Positions 56,670 through 64,000 of a DNA stretch of 64,000 nucleotides are shown here, piece by piece. Origin of the DNA: Comamonas sp. JUb58. GTDB taxonomy: Bacteria; Pseudomonadota; Gammaproteobacteria; Burkholderiales; Burkholderiaceae_C. The position numbers were made by a program, and so were the translations under genes. The first letter of the stretch is position 1. The number at the start of each line of letters is the position of its first letter. Location: contig NZ_SOAL01000014.1 in the NCBI RefSeq assembly GCF_004364775.1, forward strand, positions 62,001 through 126,000. The letters run 5' to 3'. The notes below the pieces were generated by a model, which had not been told where the DNA came from, searched no databases, and saw only the letters and a program-made list of their open reading frames with translations.

Positions 56670-57635
56670 ATGGAAAACAAATCACACGCACTGGCGGCTG
56701 GATTGTTTGTGGTCTTGCTCACGGCGCTGGTCATCTTCCTGAGCCTGTGGATGGGCCGGGACAATACGAACTACACGCGCTATGAACTGTCCACCCGCGA
56801 GACCGTCAGCGGTCTGCAGCCCCAGGCGGCAGTGCGCTACAAGGGCGTGGCCGTGGGCCGCGTGACCAAGATCGAGTTCGACCCGGCCAAGGACGGCACG
56901 GTGCTGATCATCATCGCGGTCAACTCCGAGGCGCCCATCACCAAAACCACCTACGCCATGCTGGGCTACCAGGGTGTCACCGGCCTGGCCCATATCCAGC
57001 TCGATGACGACAACAGCGAGACGACTCCGCTGCCTCCCGGCCCGGATGGCATTCCGCGCCTGCGCGTCAAGCCCTCGCCCTTTGGGCAGATTGCCGAGCA
57101 AGGCCCCATCATCTTGCAGCAGGTGGAAGACGCGACCCGCAAGGTCAACGACCTGCTCAGCGAAGACAACCAGCAGGTGCTGGTGGACAGCATGAAGAGC
57201 CTGGGCCAGGCCGCCCAGAGCCTGGACCAGCTGAGCAAGCGCCTGATCGTCACCGTCGACACCAAGCTCGACCCGGCACTCGCCAGCCTTCCTGCCATCG
57301 CGCAGGATACGCGCAAGACGCTGGCCGGTATCCAGAAGACCTCCAATGACGTGAGCACGGCAGTGGGCAGCCTGGCGGCCAAGGGCGGCGTGGTAGACCA
57401 GATGGGCCAGGCGGTCGAGAAGGTGACCGACGCGGCCGAGAACTTCAACCGCAGCACCCTGCCGGCCATGGGCCGCACCATGCATGACGTGGGCTCGGCG
57501 GCGCGCCGCATGGGCGATACCGCCGATGCGTTCAAGAACAACCCGCAGTCCCTGATTTATGGCAGCTCCAATGCGCTGCCGGGCCCTGGCGAGCCAGGTT
57601 TTGTAGCCCCTCCCGCCGTGGGCAGCGGCCGATAG
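56670..57635 (+). CDS. MlaD-type MCE-domain protein
   Basis: Membrane-anchored periplasmic protein of 321 residues. One transmembrane helix (ALAAGLFVVLLTALVIFLSL) is followed by the MCE beta-barrel domain (YELSTRETVSGLQPQAAVRY KGVAVGRVTK). A long helical tail then carries repeated Gln/Asp/Leu heptads, the usual central-channel-forming helices. MCE hexamers carry lipid in the centre. The gene is co-transcribed with the permease and ATPase; the following lipoprotein starts one base after it. Confidence 0.92.
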   Translation: MENKSHALAAGLFVVLLTALVIFLSLWMGRDNTNYTRYELSTRETVSGLQPQAAVRYKGVAVGRVTKIEFDPAKDGTVLIIIAVNSEAPITKTTYAMLGYQGVTGLAHIQLDDDNSETTPLPPGPDGIPRLRVKPSPFGQIAEQGPIILQQVEDATRKVNDLLSEDNQQVLVDSMKSLGQAAQSLDQLSKRLIVTVDTKLDPALASLPAIAQDTRKTLAGIQKTSNDVSTAVGSLAAKGGVVDQMGQAVEKVTDAAENFNRSTLPAMGRTMHDVGSAARRMGDTADAFKNNPQSLIYGSSNALPGPGEPGFVAPPAVGSGR

Positions 57636-57645
57636 GATGGATGCC

Positions 57646-58329
57646 ATGATTTCTACTTCCCTGCGTGCGCCCTGGGGCCGCCGCCTGCAAGGCGCTGGCC
57701 GTGTGGCCCTGGTGGCTGCGTCCGTCGTGGTGCTGGCCGCTTGCTCGGCCCTGCCGCAAAAGCCGCATCCTGTGGCCCGTTATGACTTTGGCCCGGCACA
57801 GGCGCCGGTATCGCCCAGCGCGGCCACCGCTGGCGCCGAGCCGCTGGTGCTGGCCAATGTGCGCGCCGCCGGCGTGCCCGATGCCAGCGCCGCCATCTAC
57901 TACCGCCTGGCCTATGCCGATGTGCGCGAGCTGCGGCCCTACACCCAGGCTAGCTGGGTGCTGCCGGCGATGCAGCTGATCCAGCAACGCATGCGCGATG
58001 TGCTCAGCGGCCAGCGCGCCGTGGTGCTGGACGACGATGGCGCCACCCAGCTGCTGCGCAAGACCGGCTACCCGGCGATGCTGCGCCTCGAAGTGGTGGA
58101 TTTCAGCCAGGTCTTTGATTCGGCCCAGTCCAGCCAGGGCGTGCTGCGCGTCCGCGCTACCTTGAGCGAGATCACACCTAAGGGTGAACGCTGGCTGTCC
58201 CAGCAGGTGTTCCAGGCCCAGCAGCCCGCCGCCAGCCCCGATGCGGCGGGCGCTGCCGCTGCGCTGGCCGCTGCCACCGACCAGGTGGCCCAGCAGCTTG
58301 ATACCTGGCTGCGCCAACAGAAGCGCTGA
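57646..58329 (+). CDS. ABC-type transport auxiliary lipoprotein (PqiC-like)
   Basis: Predicted outer-membrane-directed lipoprotein of 227 residues. The signal ends VALVAASVVVLAAC (lipobox). The mature part has the ABC_trans_aux features: PLVLANVRAAGVPDASAAIY YRLAYADVRE and SWVLPAMQLIQQRMRDVL, as in PqiC/LptE-like partners of MCE transporters. The ATG at 57646 is chosen for its AGGAT site; 57637 is an alternative start. It overlaps the next gene by one base. Confidence 0.85.
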   Translation: MISTSLRAPWGRRLQGAGRVALVAASVVVLAACSALPQKPHPVARYDFGPAQAPVSPSAATAGAEPLVLANVRAAGVPDASAAIYYRLAYADVRELRPYTQASWVLPAMQLIQQRMRDVLSGQRAVVLDDDGATQLLRKTGYPAMLRLEVVDFSQVFDSAQSSQGVLRVRATLSEITPKGERWLSQQVFQAQQPAASPDAAGAAAALAAATDQVAQQLDTWLRQQKR

Positions 58330-58967
58330 TGCTCGGAGGATGGAGGCGCCCGCTGTGGCGCGCGTCGGCCGCCTGGGTGCTGGGCGCCTTGGCCGTGGTG
58401 CCGCTGTTGGCCGCCGAGATGGATGACGATGCCTACCGAGATGCCGTTGCCCAGCTGGATGCACGCGCTGAAAAAGCCCTGGCCGATTGCAAGCGCCTGG
58501 CCGCCGGATCCGGCGCGCAGCGCCGCTGCACGGTCGAGGTCGACACCCAGCACGCCGTAGATGCCGCCGAGCTGCAGGCGCGGCGCCACCCCAGCGGCAA
58601 CAACCGCTTCAAGGCCATGGCCGCCCAGGTGGACCGCCACTATGCGCTGGCCGTTGAAGCCTGCAAGAGCGACCATGCCGGCAGCGACAAGGACAGCAAG
58701 GCCGCGCAGCAGGACTGTCTGCGCCAGGCCAAGCAGCTGCGCGCCGGCGGCATCCAGCGTGCCCACCAGCAAGCGGCCAGCGAGGCCTCGATCGCTACGC
58801 CACCCAAGAGCGAGGCCGAGCGCCAGCGCGAAGCCGATCTGGACACCGCCATCCGCAAATGCGACAGCCTGCTGGGCGATGCCAATGTGCAGTGCGTGCG
58901 CGGCCTGTCACCCGAGGCGCGCCTGCGTGCGATCAGCCGGGGCAGTGGCGCGCCGCCCGCCAAATAG
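58329..58967 (+). CDS. Hypothetical exported protein of the lipid-transport operon
   Basis: 212 residues with a signal peptide (ASAAWVLGALAVVPLLAAEM). The mature part is a charged, helical, cysteine-containing sequence (ALADCKRLAAGSGAQRRCTV, AVEACKSDHAGSDKDSKAAQ, CLRQAKQLRAGGIQRAHQQA), possibly with disulfides. It overlaps the lipoprotein gene (TGATG) and ends the operon. I do not recognise it; a periplasmic lipid-transport accessory is a guess from context. Confidence 0.7.
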   Translation: MLGGWRRPLWRASAAWVLGALAVVPLLAAEMDDDAYRDAVAQLDARAEKALADCKRLAAGSGAQRRCTVEVDTQHAVDAAELQARRHPSGNNRFKAMAAQVDRHYALAVEACKSDHAGSDKDSKAAQQDCLRQAKQLRAGGIQRAHQQAASEASIATPPKSEAERQREADLDTAIRKCDSLLGDANVQCVRGLSPEARLRAISRGSGAPPAK

Positions 58968-58980
58968 GCGCCCATCTTTG

Positions 58981-59020
58981 AAAAGCAACAAGGCAGCCCG
59001 AGGGCTGCCTTGTTGCTTTT
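58981..59020 (+). terminator. Strong terminator after the lipid-transport operon
   Basis: A perfect 19-base stem spanning 58981-58999 and 59002-59020, with A-run before and T-run after it. It can stop both this operon and the convergent cre-region transcript. Confidence 0.9.
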
Positions 59021-59038
59021 GGGGGAGGTCGCAGGCGC

Positions 59039-59236
59039 TCAGAACCGCTGCTGTGCCAGCAGCAGCGAGCAGCGCAGCCGCAGCCACATCAGGCGCCGGG
59101 CATTGGCCTGCAGCGGCAGCTGGCTGCCACGCTCCAGCCACTGGTCACGCAGCGTGCGCAACTGGCTGCGGGTCATCTGGTGCTGGGCCTGGCGCCATTG
59201 CTGGCGCTGCTGTTCCATCTGGTTGTCGGTGTTCAT
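59039..59236 (-). CDS. Small Arg/Gln-rich protein coupled to creD
   Basis: 65 residues, helical and basic, ending LRLRCSLLLAQQRF. Its start overlaps the creD stop as ATGA, which suggests translational coupling and supports it as a real gene. Not recognised. Confidence 0.6.
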   Translation of the reverse strand: MNTDNQMEQQRQQWRQAQHQMTRSQLRTLRDQWLERGSQLPLQANARRLMWLRLRCSLLLAQQRF

Positions 59237-60648
59237 GCGTTCTCCTGGGGGCGTGGGCCAAAGGTCTTGGGGGCGGGGGTAGGCTCGGGGCTATCGCTTT
59301 TGCCAAACGCATACCAGTCGACCTTGCGGGTGGCCACCATCACGATTGCCAGCACGGCAAACAGTGCGAGCGAGCCGACGGCCAGCGCGGTCTGCTCCAG
59401 CTGCAGCAGCACAAACAAGAGGCCATACATCACCGCAATCAGCGCTGCAAACGGCAGGCCGCGCCGCAGGCTGCCCAGGATGTGGCTGGCGTAGTAGCCC
59501 AGCAGCAGCACGCAGGCGCTGGCGCCAATGGCATAGGCCTGGCTGAAGCCCAGATGCTCGGACAGGCTGATCAAGAGCAGGAAGAAAATGCACAGCGCCG
59601 AGCCCACCAGCAGGTACTGCACCGGGTGCACGCGCAACTTCTTGAGCACCTCGAACATGGCGACGGCAACAAAGGTCAGCACCACAAAGAGCAGGCCGTA
59701 CTTGGTGGCGCGGTCGCTCAGGCTATAGGGGTTGACCGGGTCGATGAAGCTGGTGCCGAACTGCTCCAGGCACTGGCTTTCATTGGATGCGTAGGGGTCG
59801 GTGGTGTCGGCGATGCCCAGACTGCACAGTGCGCGCTCTTGCACAAAGGCCTGGCGCGCGGACGAGGCCAGCGCCGGAATGCTCCAGCTGGCGTTGAAGC
59901 CCTGGTCGTTGATCTCACGGCTCAGCGGCAGGAAGTTGCCACCAAACGAGGGGTGCGGCCAGTCGGCCTGCATGCTGACCTGGTTGGTGCCGCCCAGCGG
60001 TACAAAGGCTAGGCGCTCGGTACCCATCAGCTGCAGCAGCACGACCACTTCCATGGCATTGCTGTCGTTGCCACTGGCGGCGGCCATGGGCTTGGTCTGC
60101 AGGCCCCGGGTGTAGACGCCGTGGCCGGTGCCCGGCTCCAGCGGCAGCGTCTTGCCATCGACCTGCAGGGTCGCACTGCGGATGCCGCGCGGATCGCTGA
60201 GCGGCAGGATCAGGCGCGGCGCATCGCAGTGGCGCACGGCGCTGCCCTCGGGCTTGGCTTGCAGCTGGTTGCCGGGCGCAAAGCGGGCGACCAGTTTGTC
60301 GTGCATGAGAAAGGTGTTGACCTGGTAGAGGCCGCGCGCGCGGGGCTGCATTTCGGCCCGGGTCTGGTGGCTGATCTCATCGGGCAGCGCATAGCGCTGA
60401 AAGCTGACCAGCCGGGTTTCCACCCGCCCTTCGCTGTCCTTGCCACTGACCTCGCGGGTGCAGCGCTGGGCCAGCACCGGGCCAAACAAGGTCTGTGATC
60501 CGGCGGTGCTGTTGACCACGCTTTGTACTGCGCGGTCGCGGTTGTAGATGCGGTCGCGCACCACGTCGCTGATCATCATCAGCGCTACCAGCAAAAGCGC
60601 CATGGTGATGGCCAGGCTCAGGGCCTTTTGCACCAGTCTGTTTTTCAT
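59233..60648 (-). CDS. creD: Inner membrane protein CreD
   Basis: Envelope integrity protein controlled by CreBC; over-expression in other bacteria gives colicin tolerance and affects beta-lactamase induction. 471 residues from the ATG at 60648 (GAGGAAT site), near the E. coli length of 450. An N-terminal helix (ALSLAITMALLLVALMMISD) with the DRIYNRDRAVQSVVNSTAGS motif precedes a large periplasmic domain; the C-terminus has four to six transmembrane helices (VLTFVAVAMFEVLKKLRVHP, YLLVGSALCIFFLLLISL, YAIGASACVLLLGYYASHIL). Preceded by a cre-tag. Confidence 0.95.
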   Translation of the reverse strand: MKNRLVQKALSLAITMALLLVALMMISDVVRDRIYNRDRAVQSVVNSTAGSQTLFGPVLAQRCTREVSGKDSEGRVETRLVSFQRYALPDEISHQTRAEMQPRARGLYQVNTFLMHDKLVARFAPGNQLQAKPEGSAVRHCDAPRLILPLSDPRGIRSATLQVDGKTLPLEPGTGHGVYTRGLQTKPMAAASGNDSNAMEVVVLLQLMGTERLAFVPLGGTNQVSMQADWPHPSFGGNFLPLSREINDQGFNASWSIPALASSARQAFVQERALCSLGIADTTDPYASNESQCLEQFGTSFIDPVNPYSLSDRATKYGLLFVVLTFVAVAMFEVLKKLRVHPVQYLLVGSALCIFFLLLISLSEHLGFSQAYAIGASACVLLLGYYASHILGSLRRGLPFAALIAVMYGLLFVLLQLEQTALAVGSLALFAVLAIVMVATRKVDWYAFGKSDSPEPTPAPKTFGPRPQENA

Positions 60649-60717
60649 GCATTCCTCGTTGCTCTGTGTATCGGTGCGGCGAGTGTCAGCGGCCCCGGTG
60701 AGCCGAGCATGAAGTCT

Positions 60718-60733
60718 GTGAAGGCAGCGTGAA
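60718..60733 (-). promoter_or_regulatory. cre-tag: CreB-binding direct repeat upstream of creD
   Basis: On the minus strand it reads TTCAC-GCTGCC-TTCAC, a perfect match to the known CreB site (TTCACnnnnnnTTCAC). It sits 70 bases upstream of the creD start. A third TTCAC half-site lies about two helical turns upstream at 60749-60753. Confidence 0.8.
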
Positions 60734-60757
60734 GTGCTGGTGTGGTTGGTGAAGCGC

Positions 60758-62224
60758 TCAGTCCGGTGCCGAAAAATCAAGGCTGGCGCGCAGGCCGGGC
60801 TGGGTGTTGGCAAACTGCAGCCTGCCGCCGTGCAGCAGCATGATGCGCTGCACGATGGACAGGCCCAGGCCGGTGCCGCTGCGCTCGCCATTGGGGCGCG
60901 GCGTGGTGAAGAAGCGCTCGCCCAGGCGGTGCAGCAGGCTGTCGGGCACGCCCGGGCCGCTGTCCTGCACGCTCAGGCGCTGGGGTGCCAGGCTCAGCAC
61001 GATCTGGCTGTGCGCGGGCGAGAAATCCAGCGCATTGGCCAGCAGGTTGCTGATGGCCAAGGTGACCAGGGCTGCATCCCAGGCGCCCTGACTGTCCTCG
61101 CCTTGCAGCCGCAGCTGGATGCCCTTTTGCGCGGCGGTGGCCTGCAACTGCGCCATGGCCTGCTCGGCGCAGGCGCGCAGGCTGGTGTGGGCGCCGGCCG
61201 GGGCCAGCTCGCTGCGCTGCTCCAGCTGGCTCAGCTGCATCAGCTGGTCGATCAGGTTTTGCAGGCGCAGGCTCTGGTCCACCACCTGCTGGGCAAACAT
61301 CGCGCGGTCGGCGGCGGGCAGGTCGTCCTGCAGCAGCTCGCCCGCGCCCCGGATGGCGGCGACCGGGCTCTTGAGCTCATGCGTGAGGGCGCGCACATAG
61401 CCTTCGATGTAGTCGCGCCCCTCCAGGCGGCGGCGCATCGAATCCATGGCCTGGGCTAGGTCGCCCAGCTCGCCGGGCACATCGGGCACCTCGGGCGTCT
61501 TGGGCGGCAACAAATGGCCTTGCGCCTCCTGCAAGGTGGGGCCCTGCACATGCTGGGCATAGCTGCGCAGCTTGCGCACCTGCACCACCAGCCACCAGGT
61601 GATGGCAAAGCCGACGGCGGCCGACAGCAGCAGGAACAGCACACCGCCGCGCAGCATCTTGCTTTCGCTGCTGTCGATGATGCTCTGCACCGCATTGGCT
61701 GGCTTGGAGACGGTGAGCACGCCGAGGATGGCGCCATCCCGCACGATGGGCGCCGAGACGTACATGACGCTGGTGGCCTCGTCGGTGGCCACTTCGCGCG
61801 AGGTGCGGGCGCCGTATTCGCCGCGCAGGGTGAGCGCCACATTGCGCCAGCGTGCGTAGTCGGCCCCCACATCCTGGCCAGCGGAATCGAACAGCACACG
61901 GCCCTGGGCATTCGTGACCGTCACGCGCAAGTCCAGCGCGGCCTTGCGCGTGTCCCAGATCCACACCCGCAGCGGTTGCTGGAAGGCGGCCTGCACATGC
62001 TGGGCAAAGCGGCTGTTGCTGCTGCCGCTACCGCTGCCCAGTTTTCCCTCGGCCAGGTCATCGCTGGCCTGGGCGGCCAACAGGTAGGCGGTCTCCACCA
62101 GCGTGTCTTCGGTCACCTTGCGCACGCTGGGCTTGATCTCGGCCATGAACACGCGCAGCACAAAGAAGGCCGCCAGCCCGTTGATCAGGAAGAAGGCAAA
62201 CAGCAGGCGGATTCCCAGACGCAT
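60758..62224 (-). CDS. creC: Sensor histidine kinase CreC
   Basis: Membrane sensor of the CreBC two-component system, 488 residues. Two transmembrane helices flank a periplasmic sensor (LLFAFFLINGLAAFFVLRVF, then GGVLFLLLSAAVGFAITWWL), followed by HAMP, the H-box FALTHELKSPVAAIRGAGEL (in context RALTHELKSP), N-box ISNLLANALDFSPAHS and G-boxes DSGPGVPDSL and GTGLGLSIVQRIM. Growth and metabolite status are the inputs proposed for CreC; the signal is not known here. creB lies upstream by nine bases. Confidence 0.95.
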   Translation of the reverse strand: MRLGIRLLFAFFLINGLAAFFVLRVFMAEIKPSVRKVTEDTLVETAYLLAAQASDDLAEGKLGSGSGSSNSRFAQHVQAAFQQPLRVWIWDTRKAALDLRVTVTNAQGRVLFDSAGQDVGADYARWRNVALTLRGEYGARTSREVATDEATSVMYVSAPIVRDGAILGVLTVSKPANAVQSIIDSSESKMLRGGVLFLLLSAAVGFAITWWLVVQVRKLRSYAQHVQGPTLQEAQGHLLPPKTPEVPDVPGELGDLAQAMDSMRRRLEGRDYIEGYVRALTHELKSPVAAIRGAGELLQDDLPAADRAMFAQQVVDQSLRLQNLIDQLMQLSQLEQRSELAPAGAHTSLRACAEQAMAQLQATAAQKGIQLRLQGEDSQGAWDAALVTLAISNLLANALDFSPAHSQIVLSLAPQRLSVQDSGPGVPDSLLHRLGERFFTTPRPNGERSGTGLGLSIVQRIMLLHGGRLQFANTQPGLRASLDFSAPD

Positions 62225-62233
62225 GGCCGGTCC

Positions 62234-62950
62234 TCAGTCGCTGTCGCGCAGGCTGTAGCCCATGCCGCGGTGCGTGGTGATGAAGTCGCGGTCGGCCACC
62301 ACGGTGCGCAGCTTGGCGCGCAGGGTCTTGATGTGGGTGTCTACCGTGCGGTCGGTGCTGTCGCTGTGCAGGCCCCAGACGGCATCGAGCAAATGGTTGC
62401 GGCTGAGGATGCGGCCCTGCGCGGCCAGCAGGCTGCTGAGCAGCTGGAACTCGCGCCGCGTCAGGTCCAGCAGCACGCCTTGCAGGCGCACGCACTGGCC
62501 GGCCTCGTCGACCTGGAAGGCGGTGCTGGCGGCGGTAGCCGGGGCACTGTGGGCATGGCTGGTTGCCGGCGCAAATTGCTGGGCGCGGCGCAGCAGCGCG
62601 CGGGTGCGGGCCACTAGCTCGCGTGGGCTGAAGGGCTTGCTCAGGTAGTCATCGGCGCCCAGCTCCAGGCCCAGCACCCGGTCCACCTCTTCGCCCCGGG
62701 CGCTGAGCACCAGGATGGGCGCGGGTGAGCCGTTGGCGCGCAGCTGGCGGCACCAGTCCAGGCCATTGCCATCGGGCAGGCCCACATCGAGCAGCAGCGC
62801 GTCAAAGCGGCCGCTGGCCCATTGCGCGCGGGCATCGGCCATCAAAAGGCTGTGGGTACAGCGGATGCCATCGCGCTCCAGCGCATAGCAGACGGTGCGG
62901 GCAATGGCTGGGTCGTCTTCCAGCAGCAAAACATGGGGGGTATAGAGCAT
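62234..62950 (-). CDS. creB: Response regulator CreB
   Basis: OmpR-type regulator of 238 residues. Receiver domain with phospho-acceptor Asp55 (ALLLDVGLPDGNG) and Lys105 (DDYLSKPFSPRELV); C-terminal winged helix with LDLTRREFQLLSSLLAAQGR and DSTDRTVDTHIKTLRAKLRT. It would bind TTCAC direct repeats such as the one upstream of creD. A 25-residue Ala/Thr/His linker between the domains is longer than in E. coli. Confidence 0.95.
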   Translation of the reverse strand: MLYTPHVLLLEDDPAIARTVCYALERDGIRCTHSLLMADARAQWASGRFDALLLDVGLPDGNGLDWCRQLRANGSPAPILVLSARGEEVDRVLGLELGADDYLSKPFSPRELVARTRALLRRAQQFAPATSHAHSAPATAASTAFQVDEAGQCVRLQGVLLDLTRREFQLLSSLLAAQGRILSRNHLLDAVWGLHSDSTDRTVDTHIKTLRAKLRTVVADRDFITTHRGMGYSLRDSD

Positions 62951-62974
62951 GTGGGCTTGGGTCTGAACGGTGGC

Positions 62975-63721
62975 CTAGCGCCCGCCGCCGGCATCGATGA
63001 AGGAGCCGGTGCAGTAGCTGCTGAGGTCGGACATCAGCCAATAGATGGCCTGGGCGATTTCGTCGGCAGTGCCACCGCGCCCCAGCGGCACACCGGCCGA
63101 CAGGCGCTGCACGCGGTCGGGCTGGCCACCGCTGGCGTGGATATCGGTCTCGATCAGCCCCGGGCGCACGCCGTTGACGCGGATGCCTTGCGCGGCCACC
63201 TCATGGGCCAGGCCCAGGGTCATGGTGTCGATGGCGGCCTTGGAGGCCGCATAGTCCACATACTGGTTGGCCGAGCCCAGGCAGGCGGCCCGGCTGGAGA
63301 CATTGACGATGCTGCCGCCGGCGCCACCTTCGGCGGTGCTCATGCGGCGCACCGCTTCGCGGGCGCAGAGAAAGCTGCCCAGGACATTGGTGTCGAACAT
63401 GCGGCGCCAGCGCGCCATGTCCATGTCCTGCAGGCGCTGGGCGCGGTCCACCACACCGGCGTTGTTGACCAGGGCGCCCAGGCGGCCCAGCTCGTTGTCG
63501 ATGCGCGCAAACATCGCCAGCACCTGGGCCTCGTCGGCCACATCGGCCTGTACGGAAATGGCGCGGCGGCCCAGGGCCTGCACGGCCTGCACCACGGTCT
63601 GGGCTGCTGCTTCATTGCTGCTGTAGTTCACGGCTACATCCCAGCCATGGCGGGCGGCGAGCAGGGCGGTGGCGGCACCGATGCCACGGCTGGCACCGGT
63701 GATGAGGACGATAGAGGTCAT
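62975..63721 (-). CDS. SDR-family oxidoreductase
   Basis: Short-chain dehydrogenase/reductase of 248 residues from the ATG at 63721; an upstream in-frame ATG at 63736 is possible. NAD(P)-binding LITGASRGIGAATALLAARH (TGxxxGIG), NNAG in LGALVNNAGVVDR, and the catalytic Ser, Tyr and Lys in VNVSSRAACLGSANQYVDYA ASKAAID. The classical family end SSYCTGSFIDAGGGR is present. The substrate is unknown; it precedes creB by 24 bases and may share its transcript. Confidence 0.92.
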   Translation of the reverse strand: MTSIVLITGASRGIGAATALLAARHGWDVAVNYSSNEAAAQTVVQAVQALGRRAISVQADVADEAQVLAMFARIDNELGRLGALVNNAGVVDRAQRLQDMDMARWRRMFDTNVLGSFLCAREAVRRMSTAEGGAGGSIVNVSSRAACLGSANQYVDYAASKAAIDTMTLGLAHEVAAQGIRVNGVRPGLIETDIHASGGQPDRVQRLSAGVPLGRGGTADEIAQAIYWLMSDLSSYCTGSFIDAGGGR

Positions 63722-63785
63722 GGCAGGTGGGCTCACAAAAGATGCCCTATCTTAGGCGAGCTTGCGCCGCCTGCCCATGCCGCCT

Positions 63786-64000
63786 TCAAGGCGCAGGCAG
63801 CGCGGCCAGCCGGTCGAGTGCCTCGGCGTCCTGGTCGCTGACGGGCAGGTAGACCACCATGCGCAGGCCGCTGCGCGGTGCTGACCACCAGTAGGTCTGG
63901 CGCAGATGGAGGATGCCGACAACGGGGTGGTCAAAGGTCTTTTCGTTGTTCTCCGGGCTGCGCACCTGGTAGCGCTCCCAGGCATTGCGGAAGACGGGCG
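63786..64000 (-). CDS. MmyB-like transcriptional regulator, C-terminal fragment
   Basis: The end of a minus-strand gene whose 5' part lies beyond the window. The visible reading, ending FRNAWERYQVRSPENNEKTF, DHPVVGILHLRQTYWWSAPR and LRMVVYLPVSDQDAEALDRL, is the MmyB-type ligand-binding domain that follows an XRE helix-turn-helix. Such regulators often control a neighbouring SDR dehydrogenase, which fits the gene next to it. Confidence 0.75.
   Translation of the reverse strand, partial: PVFRNAWERYQVRSPENNEKTFDHPVVGILHLRQTYWWSAPRSGLRMVVYLPVSDQDAEALDRLAALPAP

Overview
The window is GC-rich, densely coded chromosomal DNA from a betaproteobacterium, most likely a member of the Comamonadaceae (Comamonas/Delftia/Acidovorax type). 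This rests on the gatCAB locus diverging from mreBCD-mrdA, a pntAB pair, Mla-type genes with a STAS-fused permease, a complete creBCD set and proteins with IPTL-like C-terminal sorting tails. I see no rRNA, tRNA, CRISPR array, insertion sequence or prophage. The genus is inference.

Layout. 1-2597: truncated AmpG-like permease, AraC regulator, EamA exporter. 2686-9445: the most unusual region, two convergent operons. The plus-strand operon encodes a DUF6916-like protein, a GNAT acetyltransferase and an APS kinase (CysC). The minus-strand operon encodes an IPTL-type surface protein, a secreted collagen-like Gly-X-Y protein, an Asp/Asn-hydroxylase-family protein, a sulfotransferase, an orphan periplasmic binding protein and a phage tail-collar protein. 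Almost every junction overlaps. CysC makes PAPS, the donor sulfotransferases use, so the locus reads as a surface-protein synthesis and modification module. 9616-15395: M48 protease, then a ferric catecholate module (DUF2218, esterase, PchR/BfeR-like regulator, FepA-type receptor) with two Fur-box-like sites. 15419-28316: housekeeping and small accessory genes (MBL hydrolase, AraC, cupin, pntAB, xth/pyrE with start codons that overlap head to head, tag, old yellow enzyme).

28630-35474: serA with strong downstream hairpins, then a TauD/AtsK-like dioxygenase followed by a complete CUT1 ABC importer, perhaps for a sulfated or sulfonated carbohydrate. 35494-42710: nitroreductase, thioesterase, two tandem PA2928-like proteins, a set of tiny glutamine-rich peptides and another IPTL-like surface protein. 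42926-46334: gatB, gatA, gatC on the minus strand. 46547-51340: mreB, mreC, mreD, mrdA; rodA does not follow. 51452-54419: TauE-type permease and a GMC oxidoreductase. 54713-58967: an Mla/MCE lipid transport operon (permease, ATPase, MCE protein, lipoprotein). 59039-62950: creB-creC-creD with a perfect cre-tag direct repeat upstream of creD. The window ends in an SDR dehydrogenase and a truncated MmyB-type regulator.

Start codons were re-chosen by reading ribosome-binding sites, signal peptides and overlaps. All family assignments come from reading motifs; no database search was run.
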